From positions 558,001-622,000 of the forward strand of contig JAKZZE010000015.1 in assembly GCA_024220505.1 (NCBI GenBank): 64,000 nucleotides of DNA, given 5' to 3'. Position 1 is the first letter of the stretch; each line of letters opens with the position of its first letter. Below, piece after piece: positions 61,008 to 64,000 of this stretch. This DNA comes from Rhizopus arrhizus. Lineage: Eukaryota > Mucoromycota > Mucoromycetes > Mucorales > Rhizopodaceae. The position numbers and the translations under genes are program-made. The notes beneath the pieces are model-generated. The model had not been told where the DNA came from. It did no database searches and saw nothing but the letters and a program-made list of their open reading frames with translations.

Positions 61008-61938
61008 TCACATGTTAAATTTATCTCTTCTGACAGTAAAAGAAAAGCAACAAGCCAAAGGGACTTGTGTGTGATTCACTCTGTCTGATTCTTTTCTTTG
61101 GCAACTTAAAATACATGAAGTCAATATGGCCTTTTGCTTTGGATCAAATGCGATATTTCCATATTTCTAAATCTATTAAGTAAAACACTACCAAACTAAA
61201 TCTGTTCCTCTTCACCTCATAATAATTCACTACGGATTCCTCAGTCATCATCTCATAAATACACAATTGACCCTATTTGGTAAACATAAGCCTTCTTTTT
61301 TGCCTTTTGTGGCCATGAGTGTACGACGTACATTACGTAGTTTATCCAATGGTACATTGACCAATGCTGCGAATTCCTTATTTCCCTTGTATATTTCACC
61401 TGTCCTTCTCCAAAGACAGGCAGGGATAGCCATCGCACTAAACACACGATCATAATCCAGCAACAACCTCTCGAACCCTTCTTCGACCAAGATCAAGTCA
61501 ATATCTGTCAGTGATTGTGCTACTTGTCGAAACGTAGGGCGAAACATGCCCATGACATTCAAGATACGTTGTCGACCCTCTTGAGACATACTACACATAA
61601 AGATTAAGATCAAAACAGGTTCCGAGTGAACTTACTGCTGTTCCATATAACGTTGTAATCGAGCATATCCATTGACATAATTATAAGGTTTCAAGAATCC
61701 TGCTTGATATTTAGCATTAATGACCTCATTCAACTTCTCTTCAGGTTTCCCATCTTTTGGATCTGCTGCAGTCAAATAGAATTGATCTTTTGGATCTGGT
61801 TTATTATTGATGGCTGACAGATCATTCAAATGATCACTAATAAAGAACGTTAAAAAGAAAAGGACGAAAGGAACAAGGTTACTTTAATGCTTCACTGTCT
61901 TTGAACTTCATGGCTATTGTGGATGTAGTTTCAAACAT
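61008..61938 (-). CDS. Ert1/AcuK-like PAS-domain regulator lacking the Zn2Cys6 cluster
   Basis: Five exons (61938-61883, 61836-61636, 61590-61332, 61272-61216, 61166-61008) give 243 residues. The sequence follows the C-terminal half of Ert1/AcuK gluconeogenesis regulators: FYLTAADPKDGKPEEKLNEV, AGFLKPYNYVNGYARL, AQSLTDIDLILVEEGFERLL, PACLWRRTGEIYKGNKEFAA (PAS domain), and the end ACCFSFTVRRDKFNM. The usual family members are 400-600 residues with an N-terminal zinc cluster that binds DNA. Upstream of the ATG here there is only pyrimidine-rich promoter-like sequence and no acceptor, so the DNA-binding part seems absent. It may be a truncated paralogue that dimerises with a full-length factor. 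Confidence 0.88.
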
Positions 61939-62367
61939 GGTTGAGGAATAAAAAAGGAAGAAGAAGAAGAAGAAAAAAGTTAAAAAAAGTAAAAATAAGC
62001 TCATTTAAAATATAAATGTGGGTATGATGTACTACGCAACCTTTTTTTTTTTTTTTTCTTTTTTTTTTTTTGTATTCATTACTGCTAATCTAAAATGCTT
62101 ACTGACAAACACAATCAAAAGATCTTTGTTTCATCATCGTCACACATCCAATTTCCCCCTTTCTAAAAACCTAGTCTCCCTTTTAATAAAGTGACCCGAT
62201 GAATGTTTCATTCTAAAAAAAAAGTGGTGTTACTCATCCCAAAAAGTCAGACGAGAAATGTGTCAAAGGATGAATGATGCAAACAGGTATCCAAGTCTAA
62301 TTTTTTTTTTTTTCATCCAATCAATCCATTCATTTTCTTGTAAAGAGAAGGAATGATTTTATTCACG
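61939..62367. other. Intergenic
   Basis: Poly-T run near 62042-62069; no zinc-cluster exon for the neighbouring Ert1-like gene was found here. Confidence 0.45.
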
Positions 62368-63162
62368 TCAAGTATTTATGGTATGAGAAACAGCATCCGT
62401 AGGTAATTCGGGAAAGCAAAGGACTCTTCCTTTCACAAGAGGTTCATAGTGATCAGACACCTTTATCACAAATGGTGGTGATATACAAAGCGCAATTGTA
62501 CCACTCTTCTGTCCATCCTCATCTTCCATCACATTCGCATCAAATGTCTGTACGCCTTCTTTTACATCCATCGCAGTAATATACGCCTCTTGTCCCTTGA
62601 TGGCATATCCTAGATCTACTACTTTTTCTACCAACTGACGTAACCTGAGACTATACGCTTGCTGCTTCTTCAACAACCCTAGATTGTCTGCAGGAGCGGA
62701 CAGATAGCTCTTTGGGTATGACTTTTGCAATCCACGATAGATGTGATGCCAGTTGCGTTCCACGCTCTTTTTCCGTCTTTCTTCGATATCGTCTGTCTTG
62801 CTGTTGACGATCAAGAGAGAGAGCTCTTGACGTAATCGAACAAGGAAAAAGGAGGACGGGTCATGGTGATCGAACCAGTCCTGAATTTCTAAAAACTCTG
62901 CATGACATGACAGCCCTGGGAAATGGTTCGTATTCAGATTTTGAACAAGGACGTCCATCATAAACTTTTCTGTTAGCAGCAAAATACGCTCTGAACTCAG
63001 ATAAGGATCCCCTCATCTTTCGATCGTCTCTGTCAGATTGAGCCAGAGCGTACTTGGTTTTTCTGTCGTTGTCTTTGGTTCAGCAAAAGGTAGTAACTCT
63101 TGTGCGAGCTCCTTTATTTCTATTCTGAGATTATTGCAGTAAGAATTATTATTTATAGTCAT
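62368..63162 (-). pseudogene. Unknown protein gene interrupted by one in-frame TGA
   Basis: From ATG at 63162 one frame of 264 codons runs to the stop at 62368, broken only by TGA at 63013-63015 (codon 50). Before it the frame reads LPFAEPKTTTEKPSTLWLNL and TETIER; after it GDPYLSSERILLLTEKFMMD. No GT..AG pair can remove the TGA. Further on, DWFDHHDPSSFFLVRLRQEL and SDHYEPLVKGRVLCFPELP are well-formed but unrecognised. The rest looks intact, so this is a very recent pseudogene, a sequencing error, a readthrough case, or a gene starting downstream. I do not recognise the family; no membrane segment or signal peptide. Confidence 0.6.
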
Positions 63163-63245
63163 AAAAGCATCATTTGTCTAGAAGATAATTTCTCTTTTTT
63201 ATTTTGTAGATTTAAAGGTAAAGTCTTATTAAAGAAGAAGAATAT

Positions 63246-64000
63246 CACTAATTTCTGTAAATCAGCCTAATGCTATTTTGCTAGCGTCTCAGACAGAGAG
63301 AATCAGAGCAGTTATTTCAGATTTTAGCTTGTCTGTCTACAAGCTAAAAAAAGAGCAGTGTATGGCCAGGCAACCATGGTGCAGCAGCGTAATTGACTTG
63401 TCTTTCAGTTCCTATAGTATCCGAGCATTGATCAACTCATTTTATTCATAGCAATTACTCACCTGAAATAATTAGGAAAGGGAATTACGATGAGGGAGTT
63501 GATTGCTGGCACACAGGCCTGGTATTTTACCAAATGCTGTCTGGAAAACATCCTTTTTATCATGAATTGATGTTTTCAAATATTATGCAAGATTTGAGAG
63601 GTGCGATTTTAGAGCAAGTACCAGACACGAGTGTTACAGGGACTGAGTCCTCTAAGCTCCTTTGTAAGTCTTACAGATAGCTCTTGCTGTTCTTAATAAA
63701 CACCTACGACCTATTGTTTAGGCAAGCAAGTCATCTTAGGCTTGCTTCACAAGGGCTGCAAGGAGAGACTCACTTCTTGGAAGACAATAAAGACAGGCTG
63801 GGTTGAGGGAATTGTGGTTGAAAACCCACATTTTCTCAACCAATATTACATCATGAAGGAGCATTATGTCTCCGAGCATGATCACTGGTTCGTCAATGTT
63901 GTTGTTGGCCGTTCCAAAAAAGACAACTATCTGTGTGTCATTGTGCGTGCAAACGACATCAGAGCTGGACAATCAACGCTCAATGAGATTGATCCTCTTT
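63246..64000 (+). pseudogene. Degenerate protein-kinase C-lobe, running off the window
   Basis: Exons about 63246-63381, 63444-63671 and 63722-64000 (open at the edge) read in frame. Subdomain VI corresponds to ISVNQPNAILLAS (intact kinases have HRDLKPxNILL, so the catalytic Asp is lost). Subdomain VII is VISDFSLS (DFS instead of DFG). Subdomain VIII is CNYSPEIIRKGNYDEGVDCW, then VFYQMLSGKHPFYHEL, then GLLHKGCKERLTSW. The following 80 residues are not kinase-like. The N-lobe cannot fit, because the opposite-strand gene starts at 63162. So this is either a pseudokinase remnant or a pseudogene. The third splice donor (GTGCAG) is unusual. Confidence 0.55.

Noticed and set aside
63013..63015. TGA read as selenocysteine
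   Set aside because: No selenoprotein-like context or downstream SECIS-type hairpin was recognised, and most fungi lack the selenocysteine machinery; nonsense change or sequence error is simpler.
63736..63972. 78-codon minus-strand ORF
   Set aside because: Antisense to the kinase-remnant exon, which reads better and continues in frame to the window end.

Overview
The window is eukaryotic and looks like an early-diverging fungus, most likely Mucoromycota (Mucorales-like). Evidence seen: very AT-rich, homopolymer-rich intergenic DNA; genes broken by many short introns (mostly 43-65 bp, GT..AG, one of 35 bp); fungal families (Pom152 nucleoporin, Ccc1 transporter, Spt23/Mga2-like regulator, Zn2Cys6 factor, Ert1/AcuK-like factor, Pho80/Pcl-type cyclin); and several Fanzor (eukaryotic TnpB-like) relics, which are abundant in Mucorales. 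The species cannot be named. Most gene models were rebuilt exon by exon by reading splice sites; nearly all give coding lengths divisible by three. Layout, left to right: (a) 1-13.6 kb: a vacuolar Ca2+/H+ exchanger, an unrecognised six-exon gene, POM152 on the minus strand and a small 96-residue gene. (b) 13.6-16.7 kb: a heavily decayed Fanzor-type gene. (c) 17.7-23.7 kb: a DYRK-family kinase, a 2.7 kb empty AT-rich stretch and a Ccc1/VIT-type Fe/Mn transporter with a 10-nt micro-exon. (d) 23.7-37.2 kb: eight consecutive minus-strand genes: an unknown helical protein, a leucine-rich-repeat protein, a divergent ubiquitin-specific protease ending in a CaaX-like tail, a bHLH factor, a BRAT1-like HEAT protein, a forkhead factor, a 2-oxoglutarate/Fe(II) dioxygenase and peroxisomal Lon protease. 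(e) 38.26-42.07 kb: a mobile-element cluster. Here a broken Fanzor gene sits inside a 2266-bp element with ~80-bp terminal inverted repeats, CAGTG termini and TA target-site duplication (Tc1/mariner signature), immediately followed by a 5'-truncated LINE. (f) 43.1-50.2 kb: a second LRR protein that is a paralogue of the first, a Zn2Cys6 factor and an Spt23/Mga2-like IPT-ankyrin protein without a membrane anchor. (g) 50.9-55 kb: a transposon graveyard with a decayed Tc1-like transposase, a third Fanzor C-terminus and a long tract of unidentified ORF-poor DNA. (h) 55.5-64 kb: a Pcl-type cyclin, an orphan exon, a dihydroxyacetone kinase, an Ert1/AcuK-like PAS protein lacking the zinc cluster, an unknown gene broken by one in-frame TGA, and a degenerate protein-kinase C-lobe running off the right edge. 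No rRNA, tRNA or CRISPR array was recognised. The most notable content is the set of three distinct Fanzor relics, one within intact mariner-type ends. Other points of interest are the fungal BRAT1 orthologue with a DC-X C-terminus, the CaaX-tailed deubiquitinase and the LRR paralogue pair with an unnamed Cys-rich C-terminal domain.
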